Shown here: positions 47,885 through 58,582 of the stretch, in pieces
Position numbering within the stretch: position 1 is the first letter of the stretch
Layout: every line of letters begins with the position of its first letter
Source of the DNA: Chloroflexota bacterium
Lineage (GTDB): Bacteria > Chloroflexota > Anaerolineae > JAAEKA01
Assembly: GCA_029558955.1 (NCBI GenBank)
Contig: JAKQCW010000184.1
Span: 1-61,103 of the forward strand
DNA: 61,103 nt
Reading direction: 5' to 3'
Program-made: the position numbers and the translations under genes
The notes under the pieces: model-generated
Seen by the model: only the letters and a program-made list of their open reading frames with translations
Told to the model about the DNA's origin: nothing
Database searches by the model: none

Positions 47885-48790
47885 ATGAGTGCAACCACCC
47901 TACCCCTCGGCACGCGCATCGCCAAGGCCTGGCATCGCCACAAGTGGAGCTACTTTTTCATCGCGCCCAGCATGATCCTCTTCGGCATCTTCATCGGCTA
48001 CCCGGTGCTGCGGGCGGTGGTGATGGCTTTCCAGAAGGTGACTCTGCGCGGCAGCACCTGGATCGGACTGCAAAACTTTCGCGACGTGTTCGCCAGCCAG
48101 CTCTTCATCGACTCCATGTGGCACACCTTCATCTACGCCTTCTTCGTCGTCGCCGCCTGGATCACCAGCTCGCTGATCGTGGCCGCGCTGCTGCAGCCGC
48201 TGGCCAACCGCTTTCAGTCGCTCTTCCGCGGCGCCTTCTATCTGCCCTACGTCATCAGCATCATCGTCATTTCCCTGGTCTGGATCTGGATCTTCGAGCC
48301 TGACTACGGCTTCTTCAACTTCCTGCTGCGCTCGCTGGGCCTGCCGCGGGTGCTCTGGCTGCAAAACCCCGACATGGCCCTCTGGAGCATCATCATCAGC
48401 ACCGTGCTGGTGGTGCCGGGCACCGGCGTGGTGCTCTACTCCGCCTCCATCGGCTCCATCCCGCGTGAGCTCTACGAGGCGGCCGAGGTCGAGGGGGCCA
48501 ACGGCATCCAGAAATGGATGCGCATCACCGTCCCCCTGCTCAAGCCCACCACCCTCTACCTGATGGTCATCTACACCATCGCCGGCTTCCAGATCTTCGA
48601 ACGGGTCTACATCATGACCGGCGGCGGCCCCATCAACCGCACCACCACCATCGTGCAGTTGATCTACATGACCGCCTTCAGCGATTTCAACTTCGGTCGG
48701 GCCAGCGCGCAGGCGCTGATCCTCTTTGCCATCATCGCCATCTTCTCATTTTTCCAGTTCAAGGTCCTCAGCACCGACGTGGAGTATTGA
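47885..48790 (+). CDS. CUT1 ABC sugar transporter permease (MalF/UgpA type)
   Basis: The 301-residue membrane subunit has about six helices (HKWSYFFIAPSMILFGIFIG at the start) and the EAA loop ELYEAAEVEGANGIQKWMRI. AAGGAG lies 5-7 nt before the ATG at 47885. An upstream in-frame start at 47456 is open only because the minisatellite unit is a multiple of three. Confidence 0.94.
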   Translation: MSATTLPLGTRIAKAWHRHKWSYFFIAPSMILFGIFIGYPVLRAVVMAFQKVTLRGSTWIGLQNFRDVFASQLFIDSMWHTFIYAFFVVAAWITSSLIVAALLQPLANRFQSLFRGAFYLPYVISIIVISLVWIWIFEPDYGFFNFLLRSLGLPRVLWLQNPDMALWSIIISTVLVVPGTGVVLYSASIGSIPRELYEAAEVEGANGIQKWMRITVPLLKPTTLYLMVIYTIAGFQIFERVYIMTGGGPINRTTTIVQLIYMTAFSDFNFGRASAQALILFAIIAIFSFFQFKVLSTDVEY

Positions 48791-48792
48791 TC

Positions 48793-49719
48793 ATGAGCGA
48801 AACCACTGGCGCTGACGTGAAAAGGCCGGCCCGCTGGTCACGGCGCAGACTGCGGCGGCGATTGCCCAACATTCTGATCCTGCTGCTGCTGACCCTGGTA
48901 GCCATCGTCAGCCTCTTTCCCCTCTACTGGCTCTTCGCCACCGCGCTCACGCCGGCCTCGGCCACGATCAAGCTGCCGCCGGAGCTGATCCCCAGCGAGC
49001 CGACCCTGGAGAATTTCCGCAACATCATCAAGCTCAGCGGTCAGGGCAAGCTCAAGCTTCCGGGGCAGGTCATCGCCATGCCGCGCATGTTGCTCTGGTT
49101 CGTCAACACCCTGGCGCTGGCGCTGATCAGCACCGGCATCCATGTCCTCTTCGACACCATGGCCGGCTATGCTTTCGCCAAGCGCAAGTTTCCCGGCTCC
49201 AACCTCTTCTTCTGGATGATCCTGGCCGCGCTGATGATCCCCGGCCAGGTGACGCTGGTTCCCCTCTACCTGATGATCTCCGAGTTCAAGCTGGTGGACA
49301 CCTTCCTGGGCGTGCTGATGCCGGGGCTGGCCGACGTGATCGGCATCTTCCTGCTCAAGCAGTACATCCAGACGCTGCCCAGCGAGCTGGAGGAGGCCGC
49401 GCGCATCGACGGCGCCTCGGAATGGCAGGCGTTCACCCGCATCATCATCCCGCTGGCCGCGCCGGCCATGGCGGTGACGGCCATCTTCGCCTTCCAGCGC
49501 TACTGGAACGCCTTCCTCTGGCCGTTGGTGATCCTGCAGTCGCCCGACAAATTCACCTTGCAGGTCGGCCTCTCCTACATCTACAACAGCGAGTTCGGCA
49601 CCAACTACGGCCTGCTGATGTCGGGCGCGGCGCTGGCATCCATCCCCATGATCCTCTTCTTCTTCGCCTTCCAGCGCTACTTCATGCAGGGCCTGCGCGT
49701 CGGCGCGGTGAAAGGGTGA
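48793..49719 (+). CDS. CUT1 ABC sugar transporter permease (MalG/UgpE type)
   Basis: This 308-residue second membrane subunit starts 2 nt after the first permease stop. It shows NTLALALISTGIHVLFDTMA and the EAA loop ELEEAARIDGASEWQAFTRI. No ATPase gene accompanies the pair, which is usual for importers that borrow a shared MsiK-like ATPase. Confidence 0.94.
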   Translation: MSETTGADVKRPARWSRRRLRRRLPNILILLLLTLVAIVSLFPLYWLFATALTPASATIKLPPELIPSEPTLENFRNIIKLSGQGKLKLPGQVIAMPRMLLWFVNTLALALISTGIHVLFDTMAGYAFAKRKFPGSNLFFWMILAALMIPGQVTLVPLYLMISEFKLVDTFLGVLMPGLADVIGIFLLKQYIQTLPSELEEAARIDGASEWQAFTRIIIPLAAPAMAVTAIFAFQRYWNAFLWPLVILQSPDKFTLQVGLSYIYNSEFGTNYGLLMSGAALASIPMILFFFAFQRYFMQGLRVGAVKG

Positions 49720-49726
49720 CGCGGCC

Positions 49727-50782
49727 ATGTCCACCACCTCGCCCCGCGACCCGGCCCAGGCGCTGGCCGCCATGTCGTTGGAACAGAAGGCCGGCCAGGT
49801 GCTGTGCGCCGGCTTCCACGGCGTCGAGCTGACGCCTCCCCTGCGCGCGGCGCTGGAAGCGCTGCATCTGGGCGGCCTGGTTGTCTTCGAGCGCAACGTC
49901 GCCTCGCGGCCGGGGCTGGCGCGCCTGTGCGCCGCCATTCAGGATCACGCCCGCGCGCATGGCCAGCCCGGCCTGCTGATGGCCATCGACCAGGAGGGGG
50001 GCCGGGTGACCCGCCTGCGCGCGGCCAAAGGCTTCAGCGAATTTCCCAGCCCGCTGGAAGTGGCCGGCGCGGGCGGGCCGGAGGCTGTCCGCCAGGTGGC
50101 CGCGGCAATGGCCGCCGAGCTGCTGGATGTGGGGATCAACATGAACCTGGCGCCGGTGCTGGACACCTGCGGCCACAACCCCGCCAACCCGGTGATCAAC
50201 AGCCGCTCCTTCGGCAGCGATCCGGACCTGGTCGCGGCCTGCGGCGTGGCCATGATCGAGGGGCTGCAAGGCGCGGGCATCATGGCGGTGGGCAAGCATT
50301 TCCCCGGCCACGGCGACACCACCGTCGATTCCCACATCGCGCTGCCGCTGGTGGCCCATGACCGGGCGCGGCTGGAGGGGGTGGAGTTCGTCCCCTTCCG
50401 CGCCGCCATGGCCGCGGGCGTGACCGGGATCATGTCGGCCCACGTCCATTTTCCCGCGCTGGAGCCGCGCCTGCCGGCCACCCTCTCCCGCCGCGTGATG
50501 ACCGGGCTGCTGCGCCAGGAGCTGGGCTTCACCGGCCTGGCGCTGACCGACTCGCTGGAGATGGGCGCGCTGGCCACCAGCGGCTATCCGGCGCCGCTGG
50601 CGGCTGCCCACGCCCTGGCCGCCGGCGCCGACCTGCTGCTCTTCAACACCGATTACGACGTGCTGCACGAGGCCCACGCCGCGCTTCTCGGCTGGGTCGC
50701 CGATGGGCGGATCGGGCAGGCGCGCCTGGACGAGGCCGTGCTGCGCATCCTGAGCGCCAAAGCGCGCTACGGCCTCCTCTAG
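49727..50782 (+). CDS. nagZ: Beta-N-acetylhexosaminidase NagZ (GH3)
   Basis: It removes terminal GlcNAc from muropeptides. In 351 residues the NagZ markers are complete: IDQEGGRVTRL, KHFPGHGDTTVDSH (190-203, with the catalytic dyad Asp201/His203) and the nucleophile Asp275 in LALTDSLEMG. It is a single-domain form with no signal peptide, so it acts in the cytoplasm. It starts 7 nt after the permease stop. Together with NamZ it can break GlcNAc-MurNAc disaccharides from either end. Confidence 0.96.
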   Translation: MSTTSPRDPAQALAAMSLEQKAGQVLCAGFHGVELTPPLRAALEALHLGGLVVFERNVASRPGLARLCAAIQDHARAHGQPGLLMAIDQEGGRVTRLRAAKGFSEFPSPLEVAGAGGPEAVRQVAAAMAAELLDVGINMNLAPVLDTCGHNPANPVINSRSFGSDPDLVAACGVAMIEGLQGAGIMAVGKHFPGHGDTTVDSHIALPLVAHDRARLEGVEFVPFRAAMAAGVTGIMSAHVHFPALEPRLPATLSRRVMTGLLRQELGFTGLALTDSLEMGALATSGYPAPLAAAHALAAGADLLLFNTDYDVLHEAHAALLGWVADGRIGQARLDEAVLRILSAKARYGLL

Positions 50783-50792
50783 CTGCCGTCCC

Positions 50793-51794
50793 ATGCGCCT
50801 CCAGCCCTTCGATCCCCGCCAGCCGCGCCACCTCGAGGCCGCGGCCGCGACCTGGAACCAGGCCTGCGGTCCAGAGCTGGCCATTTCCAGCCACTTCGTC
50901 CGGTTCAACAGCCAGCCGGCCACCGGCAGCAGGCAGGCTGGCCGGCTGGCCTTGGTGGACGACGCGGTGGCCGGCTTCATCCTGGCCAGCGCGCTGCCCG
51001 ACGATGTCGCCACATCCCCGCCGGAGGTGGGCTGGATCGACGCCCTGGCCGTGGCCCCGGCATGGCAGCGGAGCGGCGTTGGTTCCGCACTGCTGGGCTG
51101 GGCTGAGGGCTGGCTGGCTGAACAGGGCTGCACCGCGGCCCGGCTGGGCGGCAGTCTGCGCCCCTTTGCGCCCGGACTGCCGGCCGCGCTGGCCAGCGCG
51201 GCCTTCTTTCAGGCCAGAGGCTACCGCCCGCGGGCCAGCGAGGGCACGGTCTGGGACCTGGCCCGCGACCTGGCCGCGTATGCCAGCCCGGCGCAGGTCG
51301 CGTCCCCCTCGGCCGGGCTGCCGGTGCGCCTTGCAATCGGGCGCTCAGCCGACGCGGCCCCCTTGCTGGCCTTCTTGCAGCGGGAATTCCCCGGCCGCTG
51401 GCGCTTCGAGTTCGAGGAGTTTCGGCGCATGGGCGGCAAGCTGTCGGAATTCTGCCTGCTTTGGCGGCGCGCGGCGGGGCGAGCGGCCCGCGTCGAGGGC
51501 TTCTGCCGCATCCGCCGGCGCTGGCGCTATGCCGTCGATCCGCTCGACCGCTATTTCATGCAAGGCCTGCCGCGGCCGTGGGGCCAGCTTGGCCCCATCG
51601 GCGTCGGCGCCGGCAGCCGCGGGCTGGGCCTGGGCGCGGCGTTGCTGGATTTCGGCCTGCGCCGCCTGCAAGCCTGCGGCGTGCGCGGCTGCGTCATCGA
51701 CTGGACCACGGCGCTGGATTTCTACGCCCCGTTTGGCTTCCAGCCCCGGCGCGAGTATCGCGTGCTGGTGAAGCAGCTAACGCCGCAGGACTGA
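50793..51794 (+). CDS. Tandem GNAT acetyltransferase, second of two in the locus
   Basis: The 333 residues again hold two GNAT folds, with acetyl-CoA loops [19 protein letters not shown] (about 89-107) and [19 protein letters not shown]. It is only distantly similar to the protein at 43945. It starts 10 nt after nagZ. The stop codon lies inside the left arm of a 16-bp inverted repeat. The substrate is unknown; an amino sugar is suggested by the neighbours. Confidence 0.83.
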   Translation: MRLQPFDPRQPRHLEAAAATWNQACGPELAISSHFVRFNSQPATGSRQAGRLALVDDAVAGFILASALPDDVATSPPEVGWIDALAVAPAWQRSGVGSALLGWAEGWLAEQGCTAARLGGSLRPFAPGLPAALASAAFFQARGYRPRASEGTVWDLARDLAAYASPAQVASPSAGLPVRLAIGRSADAAPLLAFLQREFPGRWRFEFEEFRRMGGKLSEFCLLWRRAAGRAARVEGFCRIRRRWRYAVDPLDRYFMQGLPRPWGQLGPIGVGAGSRGLGLGAALLDFGLRRLQACGVRGCVIDWTTALDFYAPFGFQPRREYRVLVKQLTPQD

Positions 51795-51867
51795 CAGTGC
51801 TGGTCTCGCCCAGATCATCGTCCCGCGCGGTGAGCTTCTCGTGCCGTCGATCAGCACTGTCAGTCCT
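51787..51867 (+). repeat. 16-bp perfect inverted repeat around the GNAT-murQ junction
   Basis: AGGACTGACAGTGCTG (51787-51802) is complementary to CAGCACTGTCAGTCCT (51852-51867), with a 49-nt loop. The left arm includes the GNAT stop codon and the right arm ends 31 nt before the murQ start. It may control murQ translation or mRNA stability. Confidence 0.6.
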
Positions 51868-51897
51868 TGGCCTTATTCCCACAGAAGGAACGCCCCC

Positions 51898-52803
51898 ATG
51901 AACGCAGACGCCCGAACGTTGCCCGTCACCGAGACGCGTAACCCGGCCACGGTGAACATCGACACGGTTTCGACGCTGGAGATGGTGCACCTGATCAACG
52001 CCGAGGACAGCAAGGTTCCGGCGATCGTGGCGCTGGAGATGGATCACATCGCGGCCGCCATCGACGCCATCGCCGCGCGCATGGCGCAGGGCGGGCGGCT
52101 GATCTACATCGGCGCCGGCACCTCGGGACGCCTGGCCGTGCTGGACGCGTCGGAGTGCCCGCCGACCTTCGGCGCTTCGCCTGAGCAGGTGATGGCGCTG
52201 ATCGCCGGCGGCGAGCGCGCCATCCGCTATTCGGTGGAGGGCGCCGAGGATGACCACGCCGCCGGCGGCCGCGATCTGGCGGCGCAGGGGGCCGCGGCGC
52301 TGGACAGCGTGGTCGGCGTCGCCGCCAGCGGCCGCACCCCCTACGTCCTGGGCGGCATGGCCGAGGCCAGGCGGCGCGGCGCACTGGTGATCAGCCTGGC
52401 CTGCCACCATCCATCGCCCATGGCCGACCTGGCCGACATCTGGATCGCCCCGGTGACCGGGCCGGAGGCGCTGACCGGCTCGACGCGGCTCAAGGCTGGC
52501 ACGGCCCAGAAGCTGGTGCTCAACATGCTCTCCACCGGCGTCATGATTCGCCTGGGCAAGACCTTCGGCAACCTGATGGTGGACTTGCAGACCAGCAATG
52601 CCAAGCTGCGCGACCGGGCGCGGCGCATCGTGGCGCAGGCCTGCAACCTTGCGCCAGACGCCGCCGCGGACGCGCTGGCCGCCTGCGACTACGAGGTCAA
52701 GACCGCCATCGTGATGCAACTGGGCAATCTGTCGCCCGTCGAGGCGCGCCAGCGCCTGCAGCGCGCTGGCGGCGTGGTGCGCACCGCGCTGGAGCTGACG
52801 TGA
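51898..52803 (+). CDS. murQ: N-acetylmuramic acid 6-phosphate etherase MurQ
   Basis: It cleaves the lactyl ether of MurNAc-6P to give GlcNAc-6P and D-lactate. The 301 residues contain [13 protein letters not shown], the SIS-domain [20 protein letters not shown] (catalytic Glu86), VEGAEDD and [19 protein letters not shown], all diagnostic. AAGGAA stands before the ATG at 51898. It is the committed step of MurNAc catabolism and the best evidence for the role of this locus. Confidence 0.97.
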   Translation: MNADARTLPVTETRNPATVNIDTVSTLEMVHLINAEDSKVPAIVALEMDHIAAAIDAIAARMAQGGRLIYIGAGTSGRLAVLDASECPPTFGASPEQVMALIAGGERAIRYSVEGAEDDHAAGGRDLAAQGAAALDSVVGVAASGRTPYVLGGMAEARRRGALVISLACHHPSPMADLADIWIAPVTGPEALTGSTRLKAGTAQKLVLNMLSTGVMIRLGKTFGNLMVDLQTSNAKLRDRARRIVAQACNLAPDAAADALAACDYEVKTAIVMQLGNLSPVEARQRLQRAGGVVRTALELT

Positions 52804-52867
52804 AAGGGCTCAGTCCTGATGCTCAGAGGAACTCAGGGGAGCTCGAAGGAACTCGTGGACAGTTGAC

Positions 52868-53827
52868 ATGAAGAAACCCCGTTACCTGATGGGCATCGAC
52901 GGCGGCGGCAGCAAGACCGTGGCGCTGGCGGCGGACGAGACCGGCCGCGTGCTGGGCCGGGGCGCGGCCGGCGCGTCCAATTTCCAGGTTGTCGGTCGCC
53001 AGGCGGCGCAGACCGCCATTCTGACCGCCATGGCCGCGGCCGCGGCCGAAGCGGGCATCGCGCCCCAGCCGGCCTTGAGCGCGCTCTGCCTCGGCCTCTC
53101 CGGCGTCGATCGCCCCGGGGAACGGGCCGTGTTTCAGCAGTGGGCGGCGGAGCTGCATCCGGCGTGCCCACACGTGCTGATCGCCAACGACGCCGAGCTG
53201 GTGCTGGCGGCAGGCACGCCGGCCGGCTGGGGGCTGGCGCTGATCTGCGGCACCGGCGCCATCGTCTATGGGCGCAGCCCGGCCGGCCGGCTGGCCCGCG
53301 CCGACGGCTGGGGCCACCTGCTGGGCGACGAGGGCAGCGGCTACGCCATCGGCCTGGCGGCTCTGCGCGCGGTCATGCGCGCCTACGACGGCCGCGGCCC
53401 GACCACGGCGCTCAGCGAGGCGCTGCTGGCCCGCTGGGCGCTGGCGACCGTTCCCGACCTGGTGGCGCGCGTCTATCGGGAGCTGTCGGGCAAGCATGAG
53501 ATCGCCGCGCTGGCCCGCACGGTGGACGCAACGGCCGCGGCCGGCGACCCCGTGGCGCAGCAGATCCTGGCCGACGCGGGGCGGGAGCTGGCGCAGAGCG
53601 CGCAGGCCGTGGTGCAGCGCCTGGAGCTGACCGGTCAGATTCCCTGCGCGCTGGCCGGCGGCGTGGCCGTGGGCAGCCGGCTGGTGCGGGATGAATTTCT
53701 TGCCGCGGCTGAGAGTCTGGGCCTGACGCTGGCGCCCGTCGCCCCGGTGGACGAGCCGGCGCTGGGCGCGATTGCCCTGGCCCGGTCGGCGACGCAGGGG
53801 CAAGCAACGGCCAGCGCGATGGTGTGA
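52868..53827 (+). CDS. BadF/BadG/BcrA-type N-acetylhexosamine kinase, MurK-like
   Basis: The 319 residues form an actin-like ATPase fold: phosphate 1 GIDGGGSKTVALA, then LGLSGVDRPGE, NDAELVLAAG, phosphate 2 ICGTGAIVYG and WGHLLGDEGSGYAIG, and the adenosine segment ALAGGVAVGS. The family includes GlcNAc kinase and the MurNAc/GlcNAc kinase MurK of Clostridium. No PTS genes are present, so this kinase would supply MurNAc-6P to MurQ after ABC import. It starts 64 nt after murQ and is the last gene of the locus. Confidence 0.9.
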   Translation: MKKPRYLMGIDGGGSKTVALAADETGRVLGRGAAGASNFQVVGRQAAQTAILTAMAAAAAEAGIAPQPALSALCLGLSGVDRPGERAVFQQWAAELHPACPHVLIANDAELVLAAGTPAGWGLALICGTGAIVYGRSPAGRLARADGWGHLLGDEGSGYAIGLAALRAVMRAYDGRGPTTALSEALLARWALATVPDLVARVYRELSGKHEIAALARTVDATAAAGDPVAQQILADAGRELAQSAQAVVQRLELTGQIPCALAGGVAVGSRLVRDEFLAAAESLGLTLAPVAPVDEPALGAIALARSATQGQATASAMV

Positions 53828-54225
53828 GTGCGGCTGAGCTGGCTCGGTCGGAGACCGGCCAGAGCGACCGGAGTCGAGGCTTTAGTCAGGAGTCGAGGCT
53901 TTAGCCGGATTCTGTGCGAGACCCGGCTGAAGCCTCGACTCCATACTGTTGAAAGGTTTGCGCCGGCGTGAGCTGGCTCGGTCGGGGACCGGCCAGAGCG
54001 ACCGGAGTCGAGGCTTTAGTCAGGAGTCGAGGCTTCAGCCGGATTCTGTGCGAGACCCGGCTGAAGCCTCGACTCCATACTGTTGAAAGGTTTGCGCCGG
54101 CGTGAGCTGGCTCGGTCGGAGACCGGCCAGAGCGATGGTTCGAGTGCGACCAGAGCGATGGTGAAGACCGGCCAGAGCGGAAGGCTGGCGGCCATGTGTG
54201 CGATGGATTTAGGAGCAATCACCTC
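53828..54225. other. 398-bp gap built of 134-bp repeats
   Basis: No gene is seen. The space holds two complete and one partial copy of a 134-bp unit, then degenerate pieces of family A up to the HAD gene. Confidence 0.75.
53837..54133 (+). repeat. Direct repeat, 134-bp unit, two copies and a partial third
   Basis: AGCTGGCTCGGTCGG starts at 53837, 53971 and 54105. Each unit combines one family A core, then family C elements (GGAGTCGAGGCTTTAG and the complementary GAAGCCTCGACTCC), then ATACTGTTGAAAGGTTTGCG. The family C parts can fold into a hairpin. Confidence 0.85.
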
Positions 54226-54978
54226 ATGAAGAACCGGTGGCGCAGCGTCATCTTCATCGACCTGGACAACACGCTTTTGCACGGGCCTTTTGAGTCCGCC
54301 GTTTTTCCGGTCGCCTTTCGTGAGCTTGCAGCGAAGTCCGGGCTGGACGAGGCTGAGATACGCCGGCGCGTTCTGGAGGAAAACCTGCGCCGCCAGCAAA
54401 CGCCGGGCATCGCCGCCGTCCAGGCCATGGACTGGGGCGACATTCTGCAAACGGTGGCCCAAGACCTCGGCGCAGAGCTGGAGGCCGACGTGCAAGGGAT
54501 TGTCAACACCCACGCCGCCCCTCCCTACGCGGTTCTGCTGGACGACGCCGGCGCGGTCCTCCGCCGGCTGGCGCGGGAAGATCGCGCCCTGGTAGTGGCA
54601 ACCAACGGGCTGAGAAAGTACCAGGGACCGGTGCTGGACGCCCTGGGCCTGACCCCGCTGTTCACGGAGATTCTGACCCCTGACAGCCACAACGCGCTGA
54701 AGCAGGCTGTGGCCTTCTACGGCGACTGGCCGCGCAAGACGCAGGTGCAGATCTCGGTGGGGGACCGCTACGACGACGACGTGAGCGCCCCGAAATCCTT
54801 CGGCTTCAGGTCTATCTGGAAGCCAGGCGTGCCCCTGGGGCCAGCGTCAACCCTGGCGCCGCGCCTTCGGCCCGACGCCTTCCAGTATCAGGCCGGTCAA
54901 ACCATCCGCCCCGACGCCATCATCGCCTCCCTGGCCGAGCTGGCCGCCGTCATCGAACAGCTCGAGCAGCAAGGCTGA
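54226..54978 (+). CDS. HAD-superfamily hydrolase (YjjG-like)
   Basis: This 250-residue phosphatase-like protein has the nucleophile Asp12 and Asp14 in FIDLDNTLLHG, motif II VVATNGLRKYQG and motif IV VGDRYDDDVSAPK. The cap is helical, as in the YjjG/pyrimidine-nucleotidase and haloacid-dehalogenase-like groups. AGGAG lies before the ATG at 54226. It stands alone between repeat regions and its substrate cannot be told from context. Confidence 0.85.
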   Translation: MKNRWRSVIFIDLDNTLLHGPFESAVFPVAFRELAAKSGLDEAEIRRRVLEENLRRQQTPGIAAVQAMDWGDILQTVAQDLGAELEADVQGIVNTHAAPPYAVLLDDAGAVLRRLAREDRALVVATNGLRKYQGPVLDALGLTPLFTEILTPDSHNALKQAVAFYGDWPRKTQVQISVGDRYDDDVSAPKSFGFRSIWKPGVPLGPASTLAPRLRPDAFQYQAGQTIRPDAIIASLAELAAVIEQLEQQG

Positions 54979-55495
54979 TACCGATCAACATCGAGGCTTC
55001 CACCGGGTCACCGGGCAGGAGTCGAGGCTTCAGCCGGTCGGAGTCAAGGCTTCAGCCGGTCGGGGTCGAGGCTTCAGCCGGATCATGCGACTCGAGCGCG
55101 CCGCCCCGCCTAAAGGCTCGACTCCGGGCTGTCAACCGCCATAGCTGAAACCACTGCACCCCGCCAATCTGCCTCCGATCCCCTCCGATCTGCGTCCATC
55201 CGCGTTCATCCGCGTCCCGCCCAAAAATTCCCAGCACGCGCGGAGTCGAGGCTTCAGCCGGGTCATGCGACTCGAGCGCGCCGACCCGCCTAAAGGCTCG
55301 ACTCCGGGCTGACAACCGTCATAGCCGAAACCACTGCACCCCGCCAATCTGCCTCCGATCCCCTCCGATCTGCGTCCATCCGCGTTCATCCGCGTCCCGC
55401 CCAAAGATTCCCATCACGCGCGGAGGCGAGGCTTCAGCCGGCTAAAGCCTCGCCTCCTACGCCCCAGCCAACTGCCGCCGGGCGGCGCTACAATC
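54979..55495. other. 517-bp gap of family C repeats
   Basis: No gene is seen. GAGTCGAGGCTTCAGCCGG-like elements recur from about 55019, followed by two 180-bp units. Confidence 0.75.
55066..55425 (+). repeat. 180-bp direct repeat, two copies (family C)
   Basis: TCATGCGACTCGAGCGCGCC recurs 180 bp apart (55083 and 55263). The units also share CTGCACCCCGCCAATCTGCC and CGTCCATCCGCGTTCATCCG. A diverged third copy lies at 57000-57180, and a shorter one at 27445-27517. Confidence 0.88.
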
Positions 55496-56947
<1,452 letters not shown>

Positions 56948-56992
56948 GGTGCAAAGAGAATCCTCATACATATCACAGTCCAGATCTCGCAA

Positions 56993-57231
56993 CAGTCGGA
57001 GTCGAGGCTTCAGCCGGTCGGAGTCGAGGCTTCAGCCGGTTCGGAGTCGAGGCTTTAGCCGGTCGGCCCATGTGATCAAGCGCGCCGACCCGCCTATAGG
57101 CTCGACTCCGGCATCCAAAACCGCTACCCCCCATCATCTCCAATCCGCCTCCGCTCCGCGTTCATCCGCGTCCAATCCAAAGGCCAACGAGGCGCGGTCC
57201 TGGCATCCTACCGACCCACCGCCGCGTCAGG
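56993..57231. other. 239-bp gap: diverged family C repeat
   Basis: From 57000 there are three GAGTCGAGGCTT(C/T)AGCCGGT elements, then a degenerate copy of the 180-bp unit ending near 57180. No gene is seen. Confidence 0.65.
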
Positions 57232-58554
57232 CTACGGTCGCGCGCCCAGCGTCAGGGGGAAGGTCAATTCCTCGCCGTTGCGCAGCACAGTCAACTCGAT
57301 GGTCTGACCAGGCGTGGAGTAGAACACCAGATAGCTATTCAGCTCGTCGAAGTTGCGCACCGGGTTGCCATCGACTGCGATCACCAGATCGCCGCCGCGG
57401 CCGGTGTTAGGATCGGCCGCCCGCAGGCCCGCCTGATCGGCCGGGCTGCCGCTGGTCATGCTCAGAATATAGGCGCCCTGGCTCTGGGAGAGGCCAAAAC
57501 TGGCCTGATCGCTCAGGCTGAGCTCGCTGGCAAAGCTGAGGCCCATATAGGAGTAGACGTGTTTGCCCTGCTCGATCAAGTCGGGCACGATGCGATGCAC
57601 CGCAACCACCGGGATGGAGAAGCCCACGCCGGAATTGACGCCGGTGATGCTGGCGATGGCCGAATTGATCCCCACCACCTCGCCGGCCAGGTTGAGCAGC
57701 GGGCCGCCGGAGTTGCCAGGGTTGATGGGCGCGTCAGTCTGGATCACGCCCGGCAGTGAGTAGCTGAAGCTGGAGCCCTGAGTGCGCTGCGAGCGCAGGC
57801 TGCGCCCCAGCCCGCTGACAATGCCCACCGACATGGAGCCTTGTTCGCCGAAGGGGTTGCCGATGGCCACCACGAACTCGCCTACCTGCAAACTATCTGG
57901 CTCAGCCAGCGGCAGCGGCTCGACGCCCTCAGGCAACGCCGCAACCTGGAGCACCGCCAGGTCGCTGTCGGCATCTGCGCCGACCAGCCGGGCGGACAGG
58001 CGGTCGCCGTTGGAGAAAACCACCTCAACGCCGCGCGCGCCGCTGATCACGTGGTTGTTGGTGACGATGTGGCCGGCTGCGTCATAGACAAAGCCGCTGC
58101 CGCCGCCGGTGGAGGTGACGATGTAGACCACCGATGGGTTGGCCTGCTGATAGAGCGCCACCAGCGTTGATTGCAGGTCGCTTTCGCCTGCGTCGCTGGC
58201 CGCGGCTGGCTGGCTGACGACCGTGCGTTGCTCCAACTGCGCCAGGCGATTGGTGATGGCCTCATCGACCAGTTGGGTCAGCGCTGCCGCGTCCATGGAG
58301 GGCAGCGTCTCCGCCAGCACTGCATCGATCGTCGCGCGCAGCGCCTGGGGATCGATCTCGCCCGAGGACGCGGGCAGTTGCACCTGCACGCGCGCGGTGA
58401 CCGCATCGGCCAGCGCGTCCAGGTCCACGGTCGGGGCCGGCGCGGCTGCCTGAGGGGGCGTCTGGAGGCCAAAGCAGGCCGAAGAGGCAAGGATTACCAG
58501 CAACAGAATCGATAGGGTCGCAAACAGTCTGACATTCGTATTCATCTGCTTCAT
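57232..58554 (-). CDS. HtrA/DegP-like trypsin-fold protease lipoprotein with PDZ domain
   Basis: This surface protein quality-control protease has 440 residues: a lipoprotein signal (ILASSAC, Cys27), a helical region (about 40-115), the protease domain with His168 (TNNHVIS), Asp198 (ADSDLAVL) and Ser282 (NPGNSGGPLL), and one PDZ domain (SGSPADQAGLRAADP onward). AGGA precedes the ATG. It follows the two-component genes by 28 nt on the same strand, so it is likely co-transcribed and could be an output or sensor-linked effector of an envelope-stress response. Confidence 0.94.
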   Translation of the reverse strand: MKQMNTNVRLFATLSILLLVILASSACFGLQTPPQAAAPAPTVDLDALADAVTARVQVQLPASSGEIDPQALRATIDAVLAETLPSMDAAALTQLVDEAITNRLAQLEQRTVVSQPAAASDAGESDLQSTLVALYQQANPSVVYIVTSTGGGSGFVYDAAGHIVTNNHVISGARGVEVVFSNGDRLSARLVGADADSDLAVLQVAALPEGVEPLPLAEPDSLQVGEFVVAIGNPFGEQGSMSVGIVSGLGRSLRSQRTQGSSFSYSLPGVIQTDAPINPGNSGGPLLNLAGEVVGINSAIASITGVNSGVGFSIPVVAVHRIVPDLIEQGKHVYSYMGLSFASELSLSDQASFGLSQSQGAYILSMTSGSPADQAGLRAADPNTGRGGDLVIAVDGNPVRNFDELNSYLVFYSTPGQTIELTVLRNGEELTFPLTLGARP

Positions 58555-58582
58555 ACTCTGGTCCTTTCATCAGCTCAGAAGT

